Source: Entrophospora sp. SA101 (lineage: Eukaryota > Glomeromycota > Glomeromycetes > Entrophosporales > Entrophosporaceae). Taken from it: DNA of 31,102 bases. Of the stretch, positions 10,089 through 20,949 are shown in pieces; within the stretch, counting starts at the first letter, position 1; every line of letters starts with the position of its first letter. A program made the translations under genes and the position numbers. The notes below the pieces were generated by a model. The model searched no databases and was not told where the DNA came from. It saw only the letters and a list, made by a program, of their open reading frames with translations. The stretch spans positions 6,642 to 37,743 of the forward strand of contig CAUDNR010000147.1 of the NCBI GenBank assembly GCA_958430865.1, written 5' to 3'.

Positions 10089-12206
10089 ATGAGACTTCGA
10101 CTTCGAAATAAAGACCAAGTACACATTATCACTAGTTTGAACGAGAAATCGAAAATGATAGAATTAAGACAAGAAATTCAACGAATCAACGGAGTTTCAC
10201 CAGCATATCAAGAGTGTAAGGGAAAAAATTGGTTAAAGGAATATACATGTGTTTTTAATTTTTGATAATATACCGATTAAATAAACGTATAATTAAACAT
10301 AAACAATGGAATCTGACTGTTCCATCCTTGCATCTTTATACAATAATAAGTGAAAACAGGATTTCCTCCAAAAGTATGCGGTGCTAATGATGAAGTAACA
10401 TTAGAGTCAGCAGGAATACAAAATGGAGATCTTATTCTTCTTACAGATTTAACACCACCACCAACTGCTGCTGCTGCTATTACTAATAGAAATTTGAATT
10501 CATCGAAAATTACCGCTACTGGTGATGATTCTACTACTATGAGTAAAGATGCCGTTATATCGTCTCCAGTAGAAAATGGTTATGCTGTTCTAAGGGTATT
10601 TTATCTAAAAAGACCATTTTATTAAAGAAAAATTTATTTAATATAAAATTTAATTTTCATTATCTTAATGTTTGTTTATATAGGAAATGGCAGATGATAA
10701 TTCATGTTTATTCCGTGCAATTGGTATAAAAAATTTATTTAAATGAAATTTCGTAATTTTTTTTTTTTTAAAATTAATTAATTGATTATAAATTATTTAG
10801 GGTAAGAAGATTTTTGTTATAAAAAAAAATTTTTTTTTAAGAAAATAAAAAAAATTAAAAGCATTTTTAAAAATAATAAAAGCTATGTACTGGAAAATTC
10901 TTCAGAAGTTGCACAGAAATTAAGACAGAGTAAGTGAAAGAGGATAATTACCACGTATATTTATATAATATAAAGTATATTAATTATATAATAATTATTA
11001 TTGTTGTAATTATTGATGTTTAGTTATAATTGATGCTGTCAACAAAGATCCTGTAACTTATTCTGACATTATCTTGGGAAAATCACGCAATGAGTATTGT
11101 AAATGGATTGCACAGAAGAATAGTTGGGGAGGTGCAATAGGTAACAATTAAATAGTTGGAACATGTCTTTATTGTTGTTGTTGATGATTGTTTAGAAAAT
11201 TTTTATTAATATATATGTATTTTTATTTATTTATTTATTTTTTAAACAAAAAAGAATTGGCAATTTTTTCTTCTCATTATAAAGTTGGTAAAGATTTTGA
11301 CGTAGAATTTTAATTATTTGTGAACTGAACTTGCTCTTTCAAAAAATTATAATCACAATCACAATCACAATCATAATAATTTTGCCAATTGTAAATTTCT
11401 TAGAAATTCGTAGCGTAGATGTAGGAACAGGAAGAATTGATAAATACGGTAGATATATTTGTTTTTAATTAGATCTATTCCTCAATAGTTTTATAATTAT
11501 TCATTAATTTTGTGGTTCGTCTATTTGTTAATAGGAGAAGGCAATTATGATCAATGTGTATATATAGTTTATAGGTATGATTTTTCAAGAATAATCTTAT
11601 TTAATATATATATATATATATATATATATTAACAATATGATATAAATACAATTGAATTATTAGCGGAATTCGTAAGTATTAAGTTTTTTTTTGGAAAATA
11701 ATAATCTTCATATACCTTTAAAAAAAATCTCTTTTAAAACTCCCCTTTTACTTTTTACTTTTTCTTTTTTTTTGAAGATTATGATGCAGTTGCCTTAACT
11801 CCCATGATTAGTGCTGATAAAGATTATGATCAAACAATTTTTGAAATTTCTGACCAATCAATTCTAAATGGAGCAATTAGCATTGCAAATAAAATGAAAA
11901 AGGTATTTTGTAGATTTATTGTAGAGTATATTATATATGATTCCCCCCATTCCAATCATCTGTCTCTTACATACTTGTATTTATATTTATAGCTTCACAA
12001 GTATACATATACAGCGAATTTTACTTTAAGGTGTGGTCAATGTGAAAAAGGATTAGTGGGTGACAAGGAGGCAGTACAACATGCTAAAGACACAGGTAAA
12101 AATTTAGCGACACTATATATATATATTAAGTTATTATTAATATTATAATAATTGTAACAATTATAATAAATTATTAGGCCATACAAACTTCGTAGAATAT
12201 AATTAA
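10089..12206 (+). CDS. OTU1: OTU1/YOD1-type deubiquitinase (C2H2 OTU cysteine protease)
   Basis: Cysteine protease that cleaves ubiquitin chains; family members work with Cdc48/p97 in ER-associated degradation. Exons: 10089-10215, 10351-10595, 10684-10723, 10801 (1 nt), 10883-10929, 11024-11140, 11255-11287, 11404-11448, 11535-11574, 11664-11671 (8 nt), 11778-11902, 11993-12095, 12178-12206. They sum to 960 nt, 319 residues, close to the family length (about 300-350). A ubiquitin-like/UBX-type N-terminus (1-75) is followed by a Ser/Thr-rich linker. The OTU domain has DDNSCLFRAIG with Asp129 and nucleophile Cys132, WGGAIE, and GIHYD with catalytic His235. The C-terminus holds a C2H2 zinc finger (Cys290, Cys293, His306, His312) and ends GHTNFVEYN, as in YOD1. 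The ATG is the first codon of the conserved N-terminal strand. All junctions are GT-AG. Function is family knowledge; the exon chain is read from the sequence. Confidence 0.93.
10801..10801 (+). other. OTU1: Probable single-nucleotide exon of OTU1
   Basis: Exon 3 ends ATT G at 10723 before gtataa. The next conserved exon begins C TAT GTA at 10883 after aaaag. Joining them directly shifts frame and meets a stop. The intervening sequence contains tatttag, G, gtaaga at 10801. Including this one G gives GGC (Gly) and restores AIGYVLENSSEV. It leaves two ordinary introns of 77 and 81 nt. Other possibilities are a non-GT donor one base downstream, or a sequence error. Confidence 0.65.
11603..11630. 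repeat. (TA)n microsatellite in an OTU1 intron
   Basis: About 13 AT dinucleotides in the intron just upstream of the 8-nt exon. Confidence 0.9.
11664..11671 (+). other. OTU1: 8-nt microexon of OTU1 carrying part of the catalytic His codon
   Basis: tattag, CGGAATTC, gtaagt. With the neighbouring exons it gives AG|C GGA ATT C|AT, that is Ser-Gly-Ile-His of the catalytic GIHYD motif. Skipping it would delete the motif and change frame, so it must be included for an active enzyme. Confidence 0.88.
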
Positions 12207-12595
12207 CGTGAGAATTAGTTTAGTTTTTTTTTTGTTTAAAAAGAGACAATTTTCGAAAAAAAAAAATTGCGTTGTGTAGTGTATATAGATAATTTAATGC
12301 TAACGTTTATATTTAAGTTAATTGTTCCCAAAATGGACTGAGGTTTTATTTATTAAAAAAAAAAGACAAAAAGATAATTAATCATTTATCCCTTTTCATT
12401 CAGTTCATCTATTAATAAAATTTATTATTTAAACCTTGTATGAATTTAATTGGCTAATTTGATATCATTAATGTTATTAATTTTAATAATATACAACCGA
12501 GGAACTTTTTCAAACGCATGATTGTTAATGAACACATTCGAAATGTTTAAAATAACTCAAATCACAAACCAAAACCGTACATACATTAATAAAAC
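12207..12595. other. Spacer between OTU1 and the broken gene at 12596
   Basis: Holds the OTU1 3' flank and T/A runs. No ORF or exon is supported. Confidence 0.5.
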
Positions 12596-13078
12596 ATGCA
12601 ATTGACGAACCCATACTTGGGAGTTACCAAATCGGAACCTTTTACAACGTCTATTAAGAAATTCTCCTCAAGGGGAATATTAAAAGATTCTCGATTAATT
12701 CACCCAGTGTTCGTTTATTTCCACGAAAATCGTAAATTGCTTAAATCATATTATCATAAACCAGAGGATAATCCTGGGTCTGTTATTCCTGCAAAACCCA
12801 TGGACATATTAAAGGAAGCTGTACAGTCCAATGGCTAACAGATAAGGAAGAAATTGAATTCGTGTCCCAGAGGCAACCTTATTGTAATCATTGTATGTAG
12901 ACAAAAGGAAAGATCGTGACAATATAATATTATTGTTCCAGTAGAGGAACATTTGTTTGAAAGATATCTACATCGTCAACGTAGTCGTCGTTATTCTCAG
13001 CACCTTCAAATGTAACAACATTTATCATCAAACTCGCCGTCAGCCATGATGCACAGTGAAGAAGAACGCCGGCATTAG
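12596..13078 (+). pseudogene. Unknown protein gene, broken by a frameshift and a stop
   Basis: I do not recognise the family. An 80-codon frame from the ATG at 12596 ends at 12838. Just before that stop a second frame continues sensibly (QWLTDKEEIEFVSQRQPYCN), as expected after gain of two bases near 12825. A good donor (gtatgt, about 12893) and acceptor (gttccag, about 12942) lead into an Arg-rich segment, LEEHLFERYLHRQRSRRYSQ. A TAA at 13013-13015 interrupts it, and the same frame then runs through about 20 more Ser/Glu/Arg-rich codons to a TAG at 13076-13078. The segment is less AT-rich than its surroundings, consistent with former coding sequence. A real short 80-aa gene is possible but less likely. 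No domain is claimed. Confidence 0.45.
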
Positions 13079-14136
13079 AATAGTTTCGATTTTTTATTAT
13101 TATAATAATTTCTACAACAGTGGTAGTAATAATGATAGCGGGCTAAAGATTAGAAACTGTTAGTTCCTTTCGAGGAGTTCTTGGAGCCAACATGTTTCTC
13201 CCATGCAACGCGCGAATAATTATTAAACAAAATAAAAAGATTTCGCCCACGTTTTATTTTTTTATCCATGTGTGCTTGAAAGGACAGCCGTCCTATTTAG
13301 ATGTTTCGAATTTAATAAAATAGGTTATTGTCTTGACCCAAATGATGTTAATATTTCGTGCCAAATGTTCGTAGTCTAACATATCGCTACAAAAAACGTA
13401 TAAACATACCTGCTATCACTCACAAATGCATTCGAATTTCGTCTCAAACTCGCCTATCTGTGCTTTGGATCTCCAGAAATGCTAGTAATATTTTCGAATT
13501 CTTGGAAGTTTATAACGGCTATAATGGCTAGCTTCAAACTACACTATTCGAATTTGCTCAATCAATTGCACCCGTCCATAAAAAACGATATATGGAAACG
13601 TCTCACAACCTGATTGCATAACCAACCCCTCAACGTGTTCACAGGAATCCATCCTGATGTAGTAGTATAGGCATCACTAATTCTAGAGGTTGATTTGTAT
13701 ACTAAGAAAAAAAGGCCGTTAACGTTTTGAAGGTGGTTCCATGGCACTTTCTCAATTGGACGAGTTGGAGGAATGCCTTTCCATCCGCGAGACGGACGAC
13801 TTGCCATACGAGGATTAATTTGTGATGCGTGATAAAAGTAGACGGTTGGTACTGTATATCTTTTGGTGTAGTATTCCTTCCTTATAATTTTAATTAGAAG
13901 AAAATTAAGTACGTATATTCGCACACCAACTTCACAGAATATATATAGTTTATTCTAAACATATTGTAAATAAAAAAGAGAGCAAGGTGCAATTCAAAAC
14001 ATATTTAAAATAAAAAAGTATTTACTATTATTTATTATTAAATAAAAATTATATATTATTTATATATATATTTATATAATATATACATTAATATTATTTT
14101 CTAATCGAGAGTTTAAATAAATATAAATATCCCTCT
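13079..14136. other. Region without a supported gene
   Basis: About 1 kb between the broken gene and the Vps3 stop. It includes the second copy of the dispersed repeat (13283-13350). A 120-codon minus-strand ORF at 13924-13562 has no recognisable domain, and its first 30 codons are low-complexity. Part of 13560-13830 is less AT-rich than its neighbours and could be an old coding or retroelement fragment, but neither strand gives a family match by eye. Confidence 0.4.
13283..13350 (+). repeat. Dispersed repeat fragment, related to 3335-3385
   Basis: Shares gccgtcctatttagatg, tttcgaattt, tcttg and aatgatgt in the same order with 3335-3380. Unidentified family. Confidence 0.5.
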
Positions 14137-15833
14137 TTAAGAATTTAATGGATCTGCTGGTTTATTATTTTCATTGCCATTTTTTTGTTGTAAATTATTA
14201 TTATTATCATTTTCATTATTGGGATTTTCACATTTTAAATGAACAAGATCACTATTTGTTTTACGTAAGAAATCTGATCCACTGATATAATCTTCACATA
14301 TTGTACATTTTACATTTTGCGTAATGACTATTGGCCCAATTTCTTGATAGGCTTGATATAATTCACATTTTATCTAACAATAAAAAATCAATTATCGATT
14401 GATTGATCAGTAAAATCTATCATCACCATCATCATTATAGTAATGTTATTATATTAATAATATTGATATTAATAATACCTTTTCATTTTTACCATGGCAA
14501 ATGGATTTTAAAATCTGTCCCTCCCTATATTCATGATAATCTTTTCTTATTGATTTAACTAAAAACTCATTAAACATTTCAATTGACCAATATTCAGGTA
14601 ATAAAGACAAGACCTAAAATTAAAGGGGGTTAATTTTAATATCATGATTTATTTATTACGTTGATGATGATGATTAAAATTTTCATTATTACCTCAATAA
14701 GATCTAAATAGATTGCTTGCTTATTTAATAAACTTATTATCCTATCAACCATTTCATTTCTAACAATTTAAAAAATGTTAGATATTAATTATAAGAAATT
14801 TCACATAAATTTTAATCGATTTAATAATTACCCATTTTCAAGATAAACATTCAATAACATTAAAAATAAAGATTTTCTCCTAGTTAAAACATTTTTATCC
14901 TCTTTAATTATTTTATCAGCTTGTTTTTTTGATGACTTATTAATAATACCAATCATATTACCACCATAAATACAATAAATTTCTGCTCCATTATAATCTC
15001 TTAAATCATTTATCAACAAATTTAATGCTTTCTCATGTTCACTCAACTATATTAATAAATAATCATTATTATTATTTTTTTGAAGAAAAATATAATTTTC
15101 TATAATAATTAATATTATTCGTATATATATATATATATATAATAAATTACTTTGCCATAAATGATTGCCAATTCCGCTTTCAATATTTTAACTTCTAATA
15201 ATTTATTTAAAATTTTATCTAAATTATATTGAGTTGAGGTTTGTAAAAACGCTATCAGTTTAACACGTTCTTGTGATATTAAATCTTCTATAGGCTGAGA
15301 TAATAAAAATGATAAAAATGTCTTTGTCGTATCTTTAGATTGTTGCGAGAACTCATTTACTAGATATTAAATCATTTAAAGTCATTAAATAATAGTTATA
15401 ATAAACAATATATAATAATAATTCTATCATAAATATATGGATACTTGCATGATCTTTCAAAAGTCATCTTTCCTTCATCTGTTTTTATCGATTTATTAAT
15501 TTCATCAATGTATAATAATACAAGTTCTGTATGATGTGATTCTTCCTAATAAACATAATTTACAATTATTTACACCATTTTTTCTTTAAAAAACTGTATA
15601 TATTTTTATATAATGAAGATTTTTTACTACCTTACTTTTACGTTTTGTTACTAAATATTCAAGATACATCTTCAAACCAATACACCCTGCAATCCTTAAT
15701 TCATTAATGACTTTAACAGGTTCAAATAATAAAGTTTTTTTGTTATCATGTTGGATAAAAATCTAATAATACATATAAACATACATATATTTAAAATTTT
15801 TTAAACAGAATATTTACTTAGTATTGTTTAATA

Positions 15834-15865
<32 letters not shown>

Positions 15866-18800
15866 CTTTGCGCCTAGTATTTCATCTTTTTTCATAATCC
15901 AACTTGCATACTTCATTACTAAATCTTTATCATCTAATTTTCCTAATAAATCTACCATTTTTTCTAAGCCTGTTGCATAATCTATTTTAGGATTCTTTTC
16001 ACTCAATAAACTAATATAAATAAATATAAATATTTATGAATAAAATTTTATCTAAAATTTTATTATATTATGTTTTATCATAAACCCACCTATGCCAAAG
16101 TTCCAATGCCTTTTGAAACTCATTATTTTTTTGGTAAAGTAATAAAAGTGAATAAGACTTCTAAATTTTTAAAATTTGGTTTTAAAAATTTTTATATTGA
16201 TTTACTGTTGTATATACATGCATATGCACAAAAATAGATGTTACCTTTTTATTAATTAAAATTTGTTCACTGAGCCCTAAATCACAGTAATTTGGCCCTT
16301 CTAATAACGAATTTAATAATTTATCTGAATTATTTTCTATAAAAAGTCTAACAAGTGCATTATCCACAGCCTAAATGTATATTATAATGGTTTAATATGA
16401 TTTGCTGATTTAATATTAATTATTGTTAAAAATATATATTTATATTCTTCTAACCTGTAAAATTTTTTTTTCGTCTTTTGATATAGCTTTCAAATCAAAT
16501 TGCTCTCGATATTTGGATAGATATTTTTGTAAATTTTCTTTGGCATTTGTGATTAAGGTTTTACGTAATCCTTGAGTTGCTGATGCTGTTTCAATATCTG
16601 GTTTAATATGCGGGTCATAATTCTTTGTCAAATTACGATGTACTTATTATTATATAAAAATATAATGTAAATTAATTTCTTATATATATGTGATGAATGT
16701 ATACTATATATTATATAAAGCATAATCATAGTAAAATACCAATGTCTTCAAAACTTCCAAAGTCGTCAAGAAGAGATCCAATCCCTGAAAAAACTTGGAC
16801 CACTTCATCATCTCCAATAATATCTTCCAAATCTGGAAATAATTGAATCAATATCCTTGGATCGGTTTTTCCCTTCTCAAAAGAAGAAAATGCGTCATCT
16901 AAAAGTGTTTCTCCCAGAAAAATATATCCTGATTTTTGATAAATATAATTTATTTCATAATTCTTATGATATTCAAGATGCAGTATAAATATATATATTT
17001 ATATGTAATTAATTTAAATATTTAAAAAATATTATAAAATTATAATTATTTTTTTTTAAATTCACTAATTAATAATTACTATTCTCCTATTGCGAGTAAT
17101 TTCTGGGGTCGTTGTGTTCATTGCTTGTTCAGCTAATGATAAAGCTTCCTCAAAACGATTGGAGTCAAGCAAATAATCAGCCTTTAAAAATAAATAAATA
17201 AATAAATAAATATTTATTTATCAACAATTAATTTTTTAAAAACAAATTCTATTTTTTTTTTTTGGAAATTTTAAAATTTTAAACTATGAAAAACCTGGAG
17301 AATCAAAGGAGTAGCAGCCAATGCAATGACAGAATCAACTCCCGAAATGATAAGTCTTGTAGGCTCACTTGTAAGTAGTTCATTCTGTTCTATAGTATTG
17401 ATCTCGCTTTTATTATCATTCAAACTTGATTTAATATTATCAATTTCTTTATTTATAACTTTAGAATTTCCCGATTCACTTGGGGTTTTTTTATTTTGGC
17501 CAATAATTCTATTTTCTAATTTTAATCTTTTGTACATTTCAGATGGTTGAACTTTAATTCCTGGACCAGTTGAAATTGTTTTTGCTTTTGTCCTTAAAGT
17601 AACAGTTTGAACAAGTTTTTGATCAATAATATTGTGAATTTCTATAGTGTTGTTACGAAGTAATGCAACAACGTAAGGATAATCCACTCCTATTATAATT
17701 TATTAATTTATTCTATTAATAGAGATATGGAAAAAAAAATTTATTAGATTTAAATAATTTTATCATACCAATTGCTCGAGGAAAACTTGTCCATTGTAAT
17801 ATTCCTCGAACTGGATCACCATTTGATAAAACAAATTGTCCTATTGTAGTCTGTATTTAACAAATAGTAATATGTGTTAAAGATGTTACTTGATTAAAAA
17901 TATTAATTAAACATATATGATGTTAATAATTAAATTAATTCAAAATTAAATAATGGCAAGGATATGGTTAGCAGGTAAAGTTAACAAGAATTCTCCTTCT
18001 CCGATCACAGTAACTATAGGTTTAAATATATCAGCTCCAATTGGTGAGTTACGATCATTTCTACTATCAATATAAGGCATCAAGTTATCCAAATGTTTAG
18101 CTCTCAAATTGATAAGATTATATTGATAATTATCAGCTACCAATAAATGTTGGCCATATTGACATGCTGTAATTGCACCATCTGGTAATTGAATATTCTA
18201 TATAAATAACAAATAAAAAATGCTTATCAATTACCACACACACACACACACATATATTAAATTATTGTCATTCACATCATCATACCTCTTCTTCAACACA
18301 ATTATTATTTAAGGAAAAGATGTTTATTGATCTTTTTTTTATTGCACAAATTTTTACACTGCCATCTTTCTCAGTTTTTCCCTCCATTGATAAATCATGA
18401 GAGAAACATGTTACACCTTTGATCAAAGGAAAATCTGTTGCTGGTAAAGCTTCCATTTCAGGCAATGAAAAAAATGATAAAGTGGAATCTAAACATTTTG
18501 AAATAATCATATATTAAAAAAAAGAACCTCATATTTAACCACTATATAAGCAATTAAAATTTTTTTACTTGCCACAAAATATTACAGCTTTCATAATTTG
18601 AGGAAATAAAACAATTTTTTCAACAATTCTCTTTCCAAAAATCAATTTCTTTGAAACCAAGTATTCATATGGTGTTCCCTTTATTTATATAAAGATTTAT
18701 AATTATAAATTTTAATATAAAAAGATTGTGTATATATTATAAATAAAGAAATTGTCTTATAATACATACAGTTTCTGGTGATATTTGATCATCAACAACA

Positions 18801-19154
18801 TAATGTAAAAGATTTCCATCAGATGTACCAATATATAAATTATTTTCTTTTTTAAACAAGAGTAAGAAAAATTTTGTCATCAATTTACAAAAAAGCGTAA
18901 AATATTTACTTATAAAAATTTATTTCATAAACTGCCAGCATACCCCAAGCTTCTACAGCTTCTATTACTACTTTATTGTCTTTATTTCCCCAACTAATGC
19001 CACTTGTAAGTCTTGAGCTAGTAGTTCCACCTTTACCATCTCTACCTGACCAACCCAAAATACCTCCCGGATTTTGATTTGTATTTTGTTGACCATCACT
19101 ACCAAGTGGTATATTCCTTATGAGAGTTTGTAAAGTAAAAGGCGTGAATGCCAT
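14137..19154 (-). CDS. VPS3: Vps3/TGFBRAP1-family CORVET tethering subunit
   Basis: Vps3/TGFBRAP1 proteins are Rab5-side subunits of the CORVET tether on early endosomes. Exons in order: 19154-18944, 18846-18770, 18678-18573, 18488-18286, 18197-17973, 17850-17769, 17689-17295, 17181-17080, 16962-16740, 16642-16455, 16370-16245, 16160-16090, 16010-15866, 15762-15631, 15545-15449, 15359-15151, 15046-14832, 14759-14693, 14613-14479, 14373-14137. The sum is 3246 nt, 1081 residues (human TGFBRAP1 about 860, yeast Vps3 about 1010). The N-terminal half is a CNH-type beta-propeller (IEAVEAWENNLYIGTSDG, FCDSTLSFFSLPE, EFLLTLPTTIGQF). An Asn/Lys/Ser-rich insert sits in exon 7. The rest is alpha-solenoid with TGFBRAP1-like motifs (AYADWV-like KYASWIMKK, GKLSEHEKALNLL). 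The C-terminal Vps39_2 zinc-binding region has Cys1026, Cys1029, His1048 and Cys1051. Two introns use GC donors with gcaagt; intron 5 is read with an unusual gctaac donor. Family assignment is strong; Vps39/Vam6 is the less likely alternative. Confidence 0.9.
15837..15864. repeat. (TAA)n microsatellite abutting a Vps3 splice donor
   Basis: On the minus strand the donor of exon 13 reads gttattattatt and continues as a TTA repeat. Length changes here could affect the donor context. Confidence 0.9.
18237..18252. repeat. (CA)n microsatellite in Vps3 intron 4
   Basis: About eight CA dinucleotides between exons 4 and 5. Confidence 0.9.
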
Positions 19155-19321
19155 TATTGATAAAACTTATTAGACAACAAATTCAAAAAAAAATCATTTA
19201 AAAATCATTTGAAAGTCACATGATTGTATCAGCATAGCGGGAATTTGATTTCATTGGCTAGATTTTGTGACTGACAAATTTTTTTGGGAAATTCCGATTA
19301 CGCAAAAATTAATACTTGACA
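19155..19321. promoter_or_regulatory. 167-bp divergent promoter between Vps3 and the IFI6-like gene
   Basis: The two start codons face away from each other with 167 bp between. A CCAAT box (attggct at 19253-19259, agccaat on the minus strand) lies within the 27-bp block 19244-19270. A second block, acgcaaaaattaa, lies at 19300-19312. Both blocks recur in inverted orientation at 23410-23469, upstream of another gene pair. The bidirectional role is inferred from geometry. Confidence 0.65.
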
Positions 19322-20253
19322 ATGGCAGGCACCGATGATAGCACCACGAACGGAATCATCAATGATGTCGACCTCTTCAAAATCTCCCTTTACAAGGCAT
19401 TCTTTACACAAGAACAGTCCAAGTGGGAACATGCTTTAAAGATTGGGGGTGCAGCGTTAGTGGCGACACTTATGGCACCTTATATTGTTACAGTAATTGT
19501 TGGTACCATGGGTTTTGGGGCAAGTTTGTGGCATATAAAATAAGATAGAAGTAAAGGTAATATAAATAAATTTTAATTCTATACTAATCAAAAAAAAAAA
19601 AATAGGTGGAATTACAGCGGGATCTTTTGCGGCTTGGACTATGTCACTTTATAATGGTGCAGTCACAACTGGGAGCGTGTGTGCGATATTACAAAGCATA
19701 GGGGCTGCAGGTCTTGGTACCGTGGTATGCTTTTTAAGGAAAAATTCATAAAAATCTATAATTATTTACATTAAATTTTCCTATTATTATAATCTAACAG
19801 AGCATTATTACATCTGGTATAACTGGAGCTGCTGTAGGTGGTGTTTCGATGGGTCTTGAAAAATTCTATGAAAAAAGCAAACTATCCAAATCTGAAGAAA
19901 GTTCATTAGAAGAGTTTCTCAAAATCAGTCAATCAAGAAATACAATTACATTTGATTTCAATACTCTTATTCGGCAAAATGAGGAATATGTAGATAAGTT
20001 TTTGGATGTCTTAATTGTTGTTGCACCATTCACGAACTCAAAGATATTTAAGGTTAATAATTGTGACAATAGTTGCCTTCATGTCTTAGAAAGGTTGAGC
20101 AAAACTTATGAAGATTCAAGGGTGGATTATATTTCTAATTTGAGAAGTATTCAATTAAATATTTCAACTTTCAAACATCCTGCTGATCTCCAAAAAATCA
20201 TCAAAGCGTATGAGAATTTGAACATAAAAAGCATCTTTTTCTCAAAACTCTGA
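19322..20253 (+). CDS. IFI6/IFI27-like (ISG12-type) membrane protein with C-terminal extension
   Basis: Three exons, 19322-19523, 19606-19724 and 19801-20253, give 257 residues. The start is the ATG at 19322, nine bases after the conserved promoter block. Residues 40-120 form a Gly/Ala-rich hydrophobic region typical of the Ifi-6-16 family (ALVATLMAPYIVTVIVGTMG, then GITAGSFAAWTMS and SIITSGITGAAVGG). This implies two or more membrane segments; animal members are mitochondrial or ER proteins linked to apoptosis. The last ~125 residues are soluble, charged and without a recognised domain. Animal family members are usually near 100-130 residues, so the tail is an addition. Divergent from Vps3. 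The function in a fungus is unknown; the family call rests on the hydrophobic glycine-rich pattern. Confidence 0.75.
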
Positions 20254-20629
20254 TTAAATAATATGACTTGAATATCATTTAAGATAAATGTATCAATTTT
20301 TATTGGAATTATATAAAATAATTTATACTACGTGAAACTAGTTATTTTGAAAATATCGCCTACAATTTCCACTTTGCACTCGCAGTCCATAAAACCTAGC
20401 ATAACCTCCTCTATAGATGAAAATATTCTTGTAAACATTGCATTGAGCAGAATTAAATCTTGCAAATCTTGAAGTTTTATTAAATATTATAGGCAGGTAT
20501 TAAATAAATTAATTTTTATCTTGTCCATTATATTAGATCCAAGGTGAAAATTAGGTGTAGTATTTCCTTTTGCATAGCAAAAATACAATAAACAATTTAA
20601 ATAAACAAATACCTCCATATCTAATCAAA
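20254..20629. other. Spacer, possibly with a minus-strand exon
   Basis: A 45-codon open frame on the minus strand (about 20487-20347, ending RRYFQNN) follows a ttgcaag tract, but no family is recognised and its link to 20630-20740 is unproven. The rest is AT-rich 3' flank of the IFI6-like gene. Confidence 0.25.
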
Positions 20630-20740
20630 TTAGACCGGTTGAGCTGACATATCACCACCATTTCTTTCCATGTAGCTGTTAATTCCTGAGAACAAGAAAT
20701 TATAGTCCAATACTACTACAATCGAAGCAATTGCTAAAAC
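20630..20740 (-). pseudogene. Possible terminal exon of a lost membrane-protein gene
   Basis: After an acceptor (tttttttaag, AG at 20742-20741) a 37-codon frame reads VLAIASIVVVLDYNFLFSG, then INSYMERNGGDMSAQPV and a stop. That is a transmembrane helix with a polar tail, as at the end of small fungal membrane proteins. A weaker upstream frame (FIICTVLNVVKTTNK) lies about 20830-20790, but no clean donor joins the two. A different frame of the same bases also gives a plausible exon, so the call is tentative. I infer a relic because no full gene could be built. Confidence 0.3.
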
Positions 20741-20949
20741 TTAAAAAAATAAAAATGAATTTCTGAAACAAATGGAAATAAACATACAAATTATTTTATT
20801 CGTTGTTTTAACAACATTCAAAACTGTGCAAATGATAAATTTAAAGAAAAAAGAAATTCAAAACAAATGTAATATCCCCATGTAAAGGTCAGCTCAATGT
20901 CTATAACATGGTCAAGACAATCTGGAGTTGGAAAATCAACACTGTGTGA

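Noticed and set aside
13562..13924. 120-codon minus-strand ORF
   Set aside because: No recognised domain, low-complexity start, and an equally broken but plausible frame on the other strand. Not supported as a gene.
15122..15141. (TA)n run in a Vps3 intron
   Set aside because: Ordinary simple sequence, common in this genome; no further meaning seen.
17326..17550. Plus-strand 74-codon ORF
   Set aside because: Antisense shadow of Vps3 exon 7.
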